Of a stretch of DNA of 64,000 bases, positions 37,798 through 45,834 are shown in pieces. The notes beneath the pieces are model-generated. The model saw only the letters and a list, made by a program, of their open reading frames with translations. It did no database searches and was not told where the DNA came from. Source of the DNA: Lachnospiraceae bacterium (GTDB lineage: Bacteria > Bacillota_A > Clostridia > Lachnospirales > Lachnospiraceae); contig JAFOYH010000036.1 in assembly GCA_017391465.1 (NCBI GenBank), positions 1 to 64,000 on the forward strand, written 5' to 3'. Positions within the stretch are counted from its first letter, which is position 1, and each line of letters starts with the position of its first letter. Position numbers and translations under genes: made by a program.

Positions 37798-38731
37798 ACG
37801 ATTTTGTCATTGACGAATAATGGGTATTTTTATATTGCATCAACACACTGACAAATTCCGGTATATGATATTGTTGTCCATATGTAATCCCCTGTTCCAA
37901 TATATCTTTTGATAATGGATCACCTTCTGTTAACAACGGAAACAGATTCCATCGCTGTGTTTCAATCAAATAAAGCAATGTCTGTCCACCCATCTTCTTA
38001 AGCTGTGCAATATACTTCTGACGTGCTTTTTCAGTCAGTTCATACGGATAACTCAGACGTTTTAAAGCAAGGTCCATAATTGTCTTCGGATCATCCCTAT
38101 GAATTGTAAGATCAAAAATCTCATCATATTTCATGTAATCAATTCCCGAACCGCTTATACAATTACGATATAATGTCCCTGTTCCATAAGTGTGATAATT
38201 AAATTGACGTGCTTCTTCGTTTGCTGTAACTTCATAATAGAACTCTGTAAAAACCAATTGAGCAATCTGGCCATCTTCATAATGAAAAGTCACGGTCTGC
38301 TCAAAACTTGTTTCATCTAAAATAATATTCACCCGATGCTCTTCGCCATGACGCACATGAATATGAACATCCACTAAGTCTGTATCATTTTTAAAAGCTC
38401 CATATCCCATACGCGTTATCGTTTCCGGCAAATCAATACGAACCAGACGAATACAATTATAAAAACAATAATCTCCAACAGATTCTGTACATTCCGGTAA
38501 CTCCATCTGTTCTAAAAAACGACATTCAGCAAATGCATAATTCTCTATTTTTTTTAAGAATTTCGGCAAACGTACACGTTTAATCTCTCGATGTCCGTAA
38601 AATGTACGTTCCCCGACCACTGTCACAACATGTCCTTCATACATATCCGGAATAAAAACGACCTCATCTTCTCCGGTAACCTCTGTAAGTTTTGCCGTTT
38701 GATCATCGATAAATTCAAATTTCAAATCCAT
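37787..38731 (-). CDS. Cytoplasmic leucine-rich-repeat (BspA-like) protein
   Basis: A 314-residue protein without signal peptide. LRR_5-type repeats span about 20-130: VVGERTFYGHREIKRVRLP, KIENYAFAECRFLEQMELP, VGDYCFYNCIRLVRIDLP and MGYGAFKNDTDLVDV. The C-terminal half is helical and may contain ankyrin-like repeats (FDLTIHRDDPKTIMDLALKRL; LLYLIETQRWNLFPLLTEGD). BspA-like repeats are usually surface proteins, so a cytoplasmic form linked to VWA/MoxR genes suggests an adaptor role, which is inference. Confidence 0.8.
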   Translation of the reverse strand: MDLKFEFIDDQTAKLTEVTGEDEVVFIPDMYEGHVVTVVGERTFYGHREIKRVRLPKFLKKIENYAFAECRFLEQMELPECTESVGDYCFYNCIRLVRIDLPETITRMGYGAFKNDTDLVDVHIHVRHGEEHRVNIILDETSFEQTVTFHYEDGQIAQLVFTEFYYEVTANEEARQFNYHTYGTGTLYRNCISGSGIDYMKYDEIFDLTIHRDDPKTIMDLALKRLSYPYELTEKARQKYIAQLKKMGGQTLLYLIETQRWNLFPLLTEGDPLSKDILEQGITYGQQYHIPEFVSVLMQYKNTHYSSMTKSFEL

Positions 38732-38734
38732 AAC

Positions 38735-39421
38735 TCAAGTATCCTTTCCAAGAAGATCACGTACAACAGCCGAAGCCAGCAGTAAGCCCGCACTGGCCGG
38801 TACAAATGAGATACTCCCCGGTGTACGATAATTTACTACAGGAGCCTCTGTTGAATACACAACTTTTAAATGTTTGACACCGCGATTTTTTAATTCCTTT
38901 CGCATCACTTTTGCCAAAGGACACATACTTGTTTTATATATATCTGCCACTTCAAGTTTTGATGGATCCAGTTTATTTCCCGTCCCCATGGAACTGATCA
39001 CGGGTATATCCCCCGTCTGACATTTCATAATAATTTCGATTTTTGCAGTCACTGTATCGACTGCGTCAACAACATAATCATAACGATCAAAAGGAAATGT
39101 ATGACTGTTTTCAGGAAGAAAAAAGATTTCATGAGTATGAACAGTTGTATCCGGACATATCTGTGCAATACGTTCCTTCATCACTTCTGTTTTTGATCTT
39201 CCAATCGTCGACTCCAATGCAATGATCTGACGATTTAAATTAGATTCACTGACCACATCTTTATCGACAAGTGTCAATTCACCAACACCACATCGAGCAA
39301 GAGCTTCTACCACATAACCGCCAACACCGCCAATGCCAAATACTGCTACATGACATTCAGATAAGCGTTTTACGCCTTCTTCACCAATTAACATTTCTGT
39401 TCGCTGAAATCTTTCACTCAT
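38735..39421 (-). CDS. tcdA: tRNA threonylcarbamoyladenosine dehydratase
   Basis: A 228-residue E1-like enzyme of the ThiF/MoeB/CsdL family that cyclises t6A37 of tRNA to ct6A. The nucleotide motif FGIGGVGGYVVEALARCG lies near 30-47, then LVDKDVVSESNLNRQ and YVVDAVDTVTAK. The family mark GTGNKLDPSKLEVADI and the CPLAKVMRKELKNRG segment identify TcdA. Length is slightly shorter than E. coli TcdA (about 268). It heads the operon leading into the LRR, VWA and MoxR genes. Confidence 0.92.
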   Translation of the reverse strand: MSERFQRTEMLIGEEGVKRLSECHVAVFGIGGVGGYVVEALARCGVGELTLVDKDVVSESNLNRQIIALESTIGRSKTEVMKERIAQICPDTTVHTHEIFFLPENSHTFPFDRYDYVVDAVDTVTAKIEIIMKCQTGDIPVISSMGTGNKLDPSKLEVADIYKTSMCPLAKVMRKELKNRGVKHLKVVYSTEAPVVNYRTPGSISFVPASAGLLLASAVVRDLLGKDT

Positions 39422-39450
39422 ACGATTCCTCCTTAAACTACATCTTTGCT

Positions 39451-39459
39451 ATCATAACA
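39451..39459 (-). promoter_or_regulatory. Extended -10 promoter of the tcdA operon
   Basis: TGT-TATGAT on the minus strand is an extended -10 element; the -35 box is weak. Confidence 0.45.
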
Positions 39460-39472
39460 TACTTTGTGTCAA

Positions 39473-39503
39473 AAATAAAGAGTCCCACGAATGAGACCCT
39501 TTG
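39473..39503 (-). terminator. Terminator after the GNAT gene
   Basis: GGGTCTC pairs with GGGACTC (two G-T pairs) and is followed by TTTATTTTTG on the minus strand. Confidence 0.7.
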
Positions 39504-39519
39504 TTAAACATCTGTTTAT

Positions 39520-40017
39520 CTAATTATTTTTATCATTTTTCATCCAATCATACGCTTTTCTGGATGTTCCATCGTAGGTATAGATAATTCCTGTATATAC
39601 AAATCCTTCACGCAATACTGCTGTCTGCATGGGATGATTGTCTGCATGTGTGTCCACACGAAGATATGCATAATGCTCCTTTGCATATTCCATACATTTT
39701 GAAAACACACCTGCCATAGAACCATCGCTGGCAATGCGATGAATTGTTCCATAATATTCATTCGAACGCCATGTACCATCGTCAATAACTTTATACGTTG
39801 GATCTTCGCCTCCGGCCAATACAAAACATCCGATGACTTGAGCATTCTCTTCAATGACAAAAAGTTGATTTAAGGATAAATCTTCCATGAGCCTTAAAAT
39901 CTCCGGATATGTATCTCCCCACTGAGTCGGATTGCCTTTAACTTTCATATAGGCACGCGCAGATTCATAAATATCTAAAATGCGATTCATATCATTCATT
40001 GTCGCTAATCTGACCAT
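39520..40017 (-). CDS. GNAT-family N-acetyltransferase
   Basis: A 165-residue acetyltransferase-like protein. The N-terminal strand-helix (RLATMNDMNRILDIYESA) and beta-4 region QLFVIEENAQVIGCFVLAGG are typical, and IHRIASDGSMAGVFSKCMEYA is the acetyl-CoA loop region in a rather degenerate form. LRVDTHADNHPMQTAVLREGF follows. Substrate is unknown. Its first 26 bases overlap the flavodoxin gene; AGGAGATAAGTT supports the start. Confidence 0.88.
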   Translation of the reverse strand: MVRLATMNDMNRILDIYESARAYMKVKGNPTQWGDTYPEILRLMEDLSLNQLFVIEENAQVIGCFVLAGGEDPTYKVIDDGTWRSNEYYGTIHRIASDGSMAGVFSKCMEYAKEHYAYLRVDTHADNHPMQTAVLREGFVYTGIIYTYDGTSRKAYDWMKNDKNN

Positions 40018-40540
40018 AACTTATCTCCTGATTCAAACAGTAATCTACTAAAGGCTGTATATCTTTCATGGAAGTTAAATCGAAAGACTTTGCAATCATA
40101 TTGACCGTACGTTCGTCTTTCTTGGCAATCTTTAACATATAACGAAATCCCGTCAACAAAGCACGATCCATTTCTTCCATATGATCGTAATCCAGGCCGC
40201 CTTGCATATAGAATGTCTGAAATTTTCCCCATTCTTCCGGTTTAAAGTTCTTTTTAATACTTGTCATAACGTCCGGTGACTTTTTTGGCATGGCTCCAGT
40301 AACAAAAAGAACACATTTTTTACCTTCTAAGTGAGGAAGTTTTTCACGAAACCATTTAATATTATTAATCTTTCCAGCATATATGCCGCCGCCAAAAATT
40401 ATCGTATCGTAATGGGCATAATTCACACAATCTCTGTCACTATATTCTAAAATATCTGCATCTAGAGCTTCGCAAATCCATTTTGCATATTTTCGTGTAA
40501 AACCAGTCTTGCTGCTGTATATAACAATTGCTTTTCTCAC
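39992..40540 (-). CDS. Flavodoxin-domain protein
   Basis: A 182-residue protein of the flavodoxin_5 type, related to HemG-like proteins. The FMN phosphate-binding loop is IYSSKTGFTRKYAKWI (7-22), and a second loop reads IFGGGIYAGKINNIKWF. VTGAMPKKSPDVMT marks the third region. It may carry electrons in an anaerobe; the partner is unknown. The start is GTG with GGAGG seven bases before it. It overlaps the GNAT gene by 26 bases. Confidence 0.88.
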   Translation of the reverse strand: MRKAIVIYSSKTGFTRKYAKWICEALDADILEYSDRDCVNYAHYDTIIFGGGIYAGKINNIKWFREKLPHLEGKKCVLFVTGAMPKKSPDVMTSIKKNFKPEEWGKFQTFYMQGGLDYDHMEEMDRALLTGFRYMLKIAKKDERTVNMIAKSFDLTSMKDIQPLVDYCLNQEISYGQISDNE

Positions 40541-40573
40541 ATTCAGACCTCCGATATACCAATTTATTTAATA

Positions 40574-40602
40574 ATTATATTGGAAATATGTGGAATTTGC
40601 AA
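40574..40602 (-). promoter_or_regulatory. Promoter of flavodoxin-GNAT
   Basis: TTGCAA, a 17-base spacer and perfect TATAAT on the minus strand, about 35 bases before the GTG start. Confidence 0.75.
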
Positions 40603-40618
40603 CTCTTTATAAAATCCA

Positions 40619-40660
40619 CAAAAAATCCCCCGAAATCATATGACTCCGAGGGATAAAAAT
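40619..40660 (-). terminator. Terminator after the AICAR transformylase gene
   Basis: An imperfect stem with TCCCTCGGAGTCA opposite TGATTTCGGGGGA is followed by TTTTTT on the minus strand. Confidence 0.82.
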
Positions 40661-40670
40661 CAATATAATA

Positions 40671-41846
40671 TTAATGATGGAAAAGACGGATACCTGTAAA
40701 CGCCATAGCCATGTTATATTTGTTACATGTTTCAATAACATTATCATCACGAACAGATCCACCTGGCTGAGCGATATATTTAACACCACTCTTATATGCA
40801 CGTTCAATGTTATCGCCGAATGGGAAGAAAGCGTCCGAACCAAGAGCTACTTCCTGCATACCATCAAGCCATGCACGTTTCTCTTCTCTTGTGAATACTT
40901 CTGGTTTTATTTTGAAGATTTTTTCCCATGCACCATCAGCAAGAACATCCATGTAATCTTCACCAATATATAAATCAATCGCATTATCTCTGTCTGCACG
41001 ACCAATCTTATCAACAAACTGGAGGTTAAGAACCTTTGGACACTGACGAAGATACCAGTTATCCGCTTTGGAACCAGCAAGACGTGTACAGTGAATTCTG
41101 GACTGCTGTCCTGCACCGATACCGATGGCCTGACCACCTTTAGCATAACATACAGAATTGGACTGTGTATATTTCAATGTAATCAAAGAAATGATCAAAT
41201 CAATTTTGGCAAGTTCCGGAATTTCTTTATTATTTGTTACAACATTCGCAAACAGATCATCATCTACTTTTAATTCATTACGCCCCTGTTCAAATGTAAT
41301 ACCATAAACATCTTTGCATTCAATTGGAGCTGGAACATAATCCGGATCAATCTGGATGACATTATAGTTACCATTCTTTTTAGCTTTTAAGATTTCAAGT
41401 GCTTCTGGTTCATATCCTGGAGCGATTACACCGTCAGAAACTTCTCTTTTAATAATCTTTGCTGTGGAAACATCACAAACATCAGAAAGAGAAATGAAAT
41501 CACCAAAAGAAGACATACGGTCAGCACCACGAGCTCTTGCGTATGCACAAGCTAATGGAGATAATTCACCTAAATCATCTACCCAGTAGATTTTCTTTAA
41601 AACATCATCCATAGGCAAACCTACAGCAGCACCTGCTGGAGATACATGTTTGAAAGATGTTGCAGCAGGAAGACCTGTTGCTTTCTTTAATTCTTTAACA
41701 AGCTGCCAACCATTGAATGCATCCATAAAGTTAATATAACCTGGTTTACCATTCAATACTGTGATTGGAAGTTCGCCTTCTTTCATAAAAATACGGGAAG
41801 GTTTCTGATTAGGGTTACAACCATACTTTAATTCTAATTCTTTCAT
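40671..41846 (-). CDS. AICAR formyltransferase (PurH C-domain as a stand-alone enzyme)
   Basis: A 391-residue protein matching only the AICAR transformylase half of PurH. Segments are LKYGCNPNQKPSRIF, TSFKHVSPAGAAVG (catalytic Lys-His), YTQSNSVCYAKGGQAIGIGAGQQSRIHC and the C-terminal AQPGGSVRDDNVIETCNKY. It formylates AICAR with 10-formyl-THF to FAICAR. The IMP cyclohydrolase domain that bacterial PurH normally carries is absent; the next gene upstream encodes a PurO-type cyclohydrolase, which completes the reaction. Confidence 0.93.
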   Translation of the reverse strand: MKELELKYGCNPNQKPSRIFMKEGELPITVLNGKPGYINFMDAFNGWQLVKELKKATGLPAATSFKHVSPAGAAVGLPMDDVLKKIYWVDDLGELSPLACAYARARGADRMSSFGDFISLSDVCDVSTAKIIKREVSDGVIAPGYEPEALEILKAKKNGNYNVIQIDPDYVPAPIECKDVYGITFEQGRNELKVDDDLFANVVTNNKEIPELAKIDLIISLITLKYTQSNSVCYAKGGQAIGIGAGQQSRIHCTRLAGSKADNWYLRQCPKVLNLQFVDKIGRADRDNAIDLYIGEDYMDVLADGAWEKIFKIKPEVFTREEKRAWLDGMQEVALGSDAFFPFGDNIERAYKSGVKYIAQPGGSVRDDNVIETCNKYNMAMAFTGIRLFHH

Positions 41847-41856
41847 GATCTCTCTC

Positions 41857-42570
41857 CTATTTATTCTTATTTACAATACGTGTTTCATAAGTACCATCTG
41901 CAATGTTGATATAACGAACAAAAAGAGATACTTTATTTTCTTCGTTTAAACTATTCCAGATTAAATCTGTAAATGTATCAATATCACCTTCGAGACCGAT
42001 CCATTCCGGTTCACCTTCAAAACTTGGAAGTGGATTGCCATCGTTCATATATGTGTGAATGAAACAACCTTCACCAGCGATTGGATTCTCATAAGCGAAT
42101 GTATAACGGTTACAGCTTTCCGGATTACCGTTGTTGCTTTTAAGAATAGACATAGCATAATTGTATGTGCCATTTTCAATATGCATAACACCTGAGATAC
42201 GTGGTGTATAGTTTGGACCATCCGGTTCAAATTCTCTGCATCTTAAAGACTGTTCAAATGTCATCTGCTTGTCCATTCCATCATAAATTGTATCTGTCTG
42301 ATCACCATTCGTTACGATTGTCTTGTTTCCAAGAACACGTACAGGTGCATAAATAATTAAACTTGGATCTGTAAGTTTGGAAGGATCAAATGCCTGTGTA
42401 CGAATGCCTTCACCATCTTCTACAAATACACGATTACGACTGTTTTCACTGCGGCCCATAATAAAATATGCTGTAACAGCATGTACGCCATCAGCGGATT
42501 TACCAATAATAATACCTCTTCCAGGGTATGCATTTGCTTTCAACTGTTTTTCAATAGATAACTTTTCCAT
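41857..42570 (-). CDS. purO: IMP cyclohydrolase, PurO type
   Basis: A 237-residue protein of the archaeal-type IMP cyclohydrolase family, which closes FAICAR to IMP. It begins with the Ntn-hydrolase-like fold segment NAYPGRGIIIGKSADG, followed by TAYFIMGRSENSRNRVF and TPRISGVMHIENGTYNY. PurO is a distinct fold from the PurH cyclohydrolase domain. It precedes the AICAR transformylase gene by 10 bases, so the last two purine steps are encoded together but as separate proteins. AAGGAGG precedes the ATG. Confidence 0.9.
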   Translation of the reverse strand: MEKLSIEKQLKANAYPGRGIIIGKSADGVHAVTAYFIMGRSENSRNRVFVEDGEGIRTQAFDPSKLTDPSLIIYAPVRVLGNKTIVTNGDQTDTIYDGMDKQMTFEQSLRCREFEPDGPNYTPRISGVMHIENGTYNYAMSILKSNNGNPESCNRYTFAYENPIAGEGCFIHTYMNDGNPLPSFEGEPEWIGLEGDIDTFTDLIWNSLNEENKVSLFVRYINIADGTYETRIVNKNK

Positions 42571-42595
42571 GGTATTCCTCCTTACTTATAGCCGA

Positions 42596-42624
42596 ATTAT
42601 ATCATTCTTACTAATATTTTACAA
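42596..42624 (-). promoter_or_regulatory. Promoter of the purO-AICAR transformylase operon
   Basis: TTGTAA, a 17-base spacer and perfect TATAAT on the minus strand, about 25 bases before the ATG. No purine riboswitch or obvious PurR box is visible. Confidence 0.8.
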
Positions 42625-42649
42625 CTGATTTATAAGCAAAAACAATGTA

Positions 42650-43138
42650 CTATTCATTAATTATTTTCCAGGCATCTATTAACCTCTCTAATCGAAAGGC
42701 CGCATTTGCAGGGCTAGTCGAAGGTAATTTTATCGCAGAAATTCCCGTTCTTTTGCATGAATATCTGTCATATAATTTATAGGCTGTGGCCCCATTAGCG
42801 AAGATTTTTCGAATTTTTGATGTCTTTAATAGTTTCTCTAAATCATTCGGAACAACATCTTTTATACTACTGTCACTTGATCCGGTTATCGTACACGAAG
42901 CAATAACATCCCATACAGCAATATGATGTTTAAGAAGCATCTGCTTTTTTTCTTCAATAGTCAAAGGCATCCTTTCATCCAGTATATTTGAAAGAACTTT
43001 CCAAAAACGATTCTGAGGATGCCCATAAAAAAACTGAGTCTCTCTGGATTTTACAGATGGAAAACTGCCCAGAATCAGTATCTCTGAATCTTGATCATAT
43101 ACCGGTTCAATGTTATGAAAGACAATCTCATTTTTCAT
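42650..43138 (-). CDS. DNA-deoxyinosine glycosylase
   Basis: A 162-residue enzyme of the uracil-DNA glycosylase superfamily, family 6 (hypoxanthine-DNA glycosylase). The motifs ILILGSFPSVKSRE, YGHPQNRFWKVL, VWDVIASCTITGSSD and LPSTSPANAAF mark the family. It removes deaminated adenine from DNA. The ATG at 43138 has AGGAGG about 11 bases upstream; a longer frame to 43219 runs into low-complexity sequence and was rejected. No terminator is obvious before the purO promoter. Confidence 0.9.
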   Translation of the reverse strand: MKNEIVFHNIEPVYDQDSEILILGSFPSVKSRETQFFYGHPQNRFWKVLSNILDERMPLTIEEKKQMLLKHHIAVWDVIASCTITGSSDSSIKDVVPNDLEKLLKTSKIRKIFANGATAYKLYDRYSCKRTGISAIKLPSTSPANAAFRLERLIDAWKIINE

Positions 43139-43218
43139 AAATAACAACTCCTCCTTTTGCAATTCTAACATATTTTTGTTTAAAATTATAAACTTTTTGT
43201 AAAAATTGCACATTAACA

Positions 43219-43247
43219 TTGAAGTTTTTAATACAAACTGGTAAACT
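43219..43247 (+). promoter_or_regulatory. Promoter of the small alarmone synthetase gene
   Basis: TTGAAG, a 17-base spacer and TAAACT, about 37 bases before the ATG. Confidence 0.6.
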
Positions 43248-43284
43248 AATTTTATAGATAAAACATTTTTTTAGGAGAATTATA

Positions 43285-43962
43285 ATGGACGAAACAATTC
43301 ATGGAAATATAAACCCAACCATCTTTGAACATATCCCACGCATGGATCGACCAGAACTTATTTTAGCCAATGATCCACGCTTTAAACAGCTTCTTATGCT
43401 TTATGAGTGTGCCATCATGCAGGTCAACACCAAGCTTCAGGTTTTAAACAACGAATTTTCGCATGCATTTAAACGTAATCCAATCGAAAGCATTAAATCA
43501 CGTATTAAAACACCGGAAAGTATCTGGGAAAAACTGATGCGACGTAATCTTCCAATCGATGCATCTGCCATTGAACGTGATTTAACAGACATCGCAGGTA
43601 TTCGTGTTATCTGTCCTTTTCAGGATGATATTTACAATATCGCGGAATTGCTGATTAGTCAGGATGATGTCACTTTAGTCGAAAAAAAAGATTATATTAA
43701 AAATCCAAAACCAAACGGTTATCGCAGCCTTCATCTTATTATTGCCATTCCAATTTATCTTGCAACAGGTAAAAAAATGATGAAAGTTGAAGTTCAGCTC
43801 CGAACCATTGCTATGGATTTCTGGGCAAGTCTGGATCACAAACTGCGTTATAAACAGAATATTGATAATGCAGATGAGATTGTCGAAGAACTTAAAGAGT
43901 GTGCGGATATCATCGCGGGTGTTGACCTTAAAATGCAGGATATCCGTAAGAAAATTCATTAA
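43285..43962 (+). CDS. Small alarmone synthetase (RelQ/YjbM type)
   Basis: A 225-residue GTP pyrophosphokinase with only the synthetase domain. Catalytic segments are DIAGIRVICPFQDDIY, KDYIKNPKPNGYRSLH and VEVQLRTIAMDFWASLDHKL. N- and C-terminal helices match the RelQ oligomerisation parts. It makes (p)ppGpp without a hydrolase or TGS domain, so activity depends on expression and allostery. It is monocistronic with its own promoter and strong terminator. Confidence 0.94.
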   Translation: MDETIHGNINPTIFEHIPRMDRPELILANDPRFKQLLMLYECAIMQVNTKLQVLNNEFSHAFKRNPIESIKSRIKTPESIWEKLMRRNLPIDASAIERDLTDIAGIRVICPFQDDIYNIAELLISQDDVTLVEKKDYIKNPKPNGYRSLHLIIAIPIYLATGKKMMKVEVQLRTIAMDFWASLDHKLRYKQNIDNADEIVEELKECADIIAGVDLKMQDIRKKIH

Positions 43963-43973
43963 TAAAATAATTC

Positions 43974-44008
43974 AGGGGTATCGGTATTAAACCGATACCC
44001 CTTTTTAA
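43974..44008 (+). terminator. Bidirectional terminator after the alarmone synthetase gene
   Basis: A perfect 12-bp stem (43974-43985 with 43991-44002) is followed by TTTTT; it also serves the convergent SufB/D-like gene. Confidence 0.93.
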
Positions 44009-44023
44009 ATTCAATTTTTAAAA

Positions 44024-44947
44024 TTAATCTAAGAACGCATCAACAATAACAGATTCGGCTTCTTCTTCTGTCATTCCAAGTGTTCTAAGTTTAATTAACT
44101 GATCATTATTAATACGACCAATGGCTGCTTCATGAATAATCGCCGCATCAATATGACGTGCATCAATTTCAGGAATAGAGCAAACTTTTGCATGGTCCAT
44201 AATAATAGAGTCACATTGTACATGGGCATGACATGCAGTCTTACCAATGGCACGTGGATGGAATACCTGTACAGATTCTCCCTTTGCAACGGAACGGGAT
44301 GCAATTTTTGCAGTGCTTCCCTCTCCATTCATGACAATAGCCATATTGGATGTTGCTGACTGTTTATCATGTGTCATCAAACGTTCAGTAACAAACAATT
44401 TTGCGCCTGCTTCGAGTGTAATGTCTGTTTCACGTTCACTGGAATCGACACCTTTGATCTGTGCTGTATCCAATGTAAACACAGAACCTTCACCCACATA
44501 AATCTTTGTCACCGGATTCAAAATCTTTTCACCGGTACCTTCACCCTGTCCGTAATGTTTTTCTTCATAACGCACATTACATCCTTTACCTACATGAAAG
44601 CTATGTATACCGTCATGACGTGTGCTGTCACAACCGGAATTGTGCAAACCACATCCTGCGACAATCACGACATCCGCACCATCTTCAATATAAAAATCAT
44701 TGTAAACGATATCTGTCATACCAGATACAGTAACAACCACCGGAATCTGAATACGTTCTCCTTTGGCATGTCCATCAATGTAAACATCCATGCCATTTTT
44801 ATCTTTTTTACTTTTAATTTTTACATGTTCACTATCTCCATGACACAGAGGCTGTCCATTATATCGGAGATTAAAAGCTCCTTTTTGCTCAAAATCACCA
44901 TTATTGATGACCTTAAGAACATTTTGTGTAATCTGATCGATTTGCAT
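44024..44947 (-). CDS. SufB/SufD-family Fe-S scaffold protein of a minimal SUF system
   Basis: A 307-residue beta-helix protein, much shorter than SufB (about 470). It keeps the core: EDGADVVIVAGCGLHNSGC, HDGIHSFHVGKGCNVRYEEK, HVQCDSIIMD (Cys in the position of the SufB cluster cysteine) and IHEAAIGRINNDQLIKLRTLG (the conserved Glu near the C-terminus). It likely dimerises and works with the SufC-like ATPase 14 bases upstream. No SufS, SufU or SufE gene is present here, so this is a two-gene minimal unit. Confidence 0.88.
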   Translation of the reverse strand: MQIDQITQNVLKVINNGDFEQKGAFNLRYNGQPLCHGDSEHVKIKSKKDKNGMDVYIDGHAKGERIQIPVVVTVSGMTDIVYNDFYIEDGADVVIVAGCGLHNSGCDSTRHDGIHSFHVGKGCNVRYEEKHYGQGEGTGEKILNPVTKIYVGEGSVFTLDTAQIKGVDSSERETDITLEAGAKLFVTERLMTHDKQSATSNMAIVMNGEGSTAKIASRSVAKGESVQVFHPRAIGKTACHAHVQCDSIIMDHAKVCSIPEIDARHIDAAIIHEAAIGRINNDQLIKLRTLGMTEEEAESVIVDAFLD

Positions 44948-44961
44948 GACATATCCTCCTG

Positions 44962-45690
44962 TTACTTCATGTATTTGCAGCTTGCTTCTGCTGCATCTTC
45001 ACCGGCAATCAATGCTGGCATAACTTCTTCTCTTGTACCAATCTTTTCAACTTTACCATCTTTAATGACCATGATGCGATCTGCCATCTGGATGATACGT
45101 TCCTGATGAGAAATAATGACAATACTCTCACTCTTTGTTGCATGAATTTCTTCAAAACGCTGAACAAGCATAGAGAAGCTCCAAAGGTCAATACCGGCTT
45201 CCGGCTCATCAAAAATTGAAACTTTATGTGGTTTAGCAAATGCTGTTGCAATTTCAATACGTTTCATCTCACCGCCGGATAAACTGGAATCCACCTGGCG
45301 ATCAATATATTCCATGGCACAAAGACCCACATTACTTAACAGTTTACATGCTTCATCTAAAGATAAAGTTCTTCCGGAAGCAAGATTTAATAAACGATGT
45401 ACAGTCATCCCTTTAAATCTTGGCGGTTGCTGAAAAGCAAAACCAAAACCGGCATTTGCTCGATGATCAATATCAAAATCCGTAATATCTTCACCATCAA
45501 GCAGAATTGTTCCTGCTGTCTGGTTCTTAATTCCCATGAGTAAAGATGCTGTTGTTGATTTGCCGCCACCATTTGGCCCAGTGATCACAAGCATCTCACC
45601 ATCAGCCACATCAAAGCTGATATCATCTATAATTTTTAATGTTTCTCCATTCTCTACGACTTCATAAGAGAGATTCTTAACCTGAAGCAT
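44962..45690 (-). CDS. SufC-like ABC ATPase
   Basis: A 242-residue soluble ABC ATPase. Walker A GPNGGGKST lies near 39-47, signature LSGGEMKRIEIATAF near 139, Walker B VSIFDEPEAGIDLWS and the H-loop ISHQERII. The E-to-Q-free Walker B and the AGFGFAFQQPPRFKGM Q-loop are SufC-like. It energises assembly on the adjacent SufB/D-like scaffold and is the first gene of the pair. An extended -10 promoter lies upstream. Confidence 0.92.
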   Translation of the reverse strand: MLQVKNLSYEVVENGETLKIIDDISFDVADGEMLVITGPNGGGKSTTASLLMGIKNQTAGTILLDGEDITDFDIDHRANAGFGFAFQQPPRFKGMTVHRLLNLASGRTLSLDEACKLLSNVGLCAMEYIDRQVDSSLSGGEMKRIEIATAFAKPHKVSIFDEPEAGIDLWSFSMLVQRFEEIHATKSESIVIISHQERIIQMADRIMVIKDGKVEKIGTREEVMPALIAGEDAAEASCKYMK

Positions 45691-45725
45691 TTGTTTCAGT
45701 CCTTTCCTTCGTACACTAATTATTT

Positions 45726-45753
45726 ATTATAACAGCTTGAACTAATTTCTCAA
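45726..45753 (-). promoter_or_regulatory. Promoter of the minimal suf pair
   Basis: TTGAGA, a 16-base spacer and an extended -10 TGT-TATAAT on the minus strand. Confidence 0.7.
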
Positions 45754-45765
45754 CTCTTTTTTTCA

Positions 45766-45794
45766 TTGTATCTAAACTAGAAATCAAGTATAAT
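45766..45794 (+). promoter_or_regulatory. Promoter of the DUF4317 gene
   Basis: TTGTAT, a 17-base spacer and perfect TATAAT. It lies back to back with the suf promoter, 12 bases apart. Confidence 0.75.
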
Positions 45795-45834
45795 AATAAA
45801 ACATGACTTTAAACAAAAAGGTGGTTTTCCATAT

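Noticed and set aside
43139..43219. N-terminal extension of the deoxyinosine glycosylase
   Set aside because: The added residues are low-complexity, unlike the family, and the AGGAGG site points to the ATG at 43138.
44369..45106. A 245-codon plus-strand open frame
   Set aside because: It is fully antisense to the SufB/D-like and SufC-like genes, has biased composition and no start signals.
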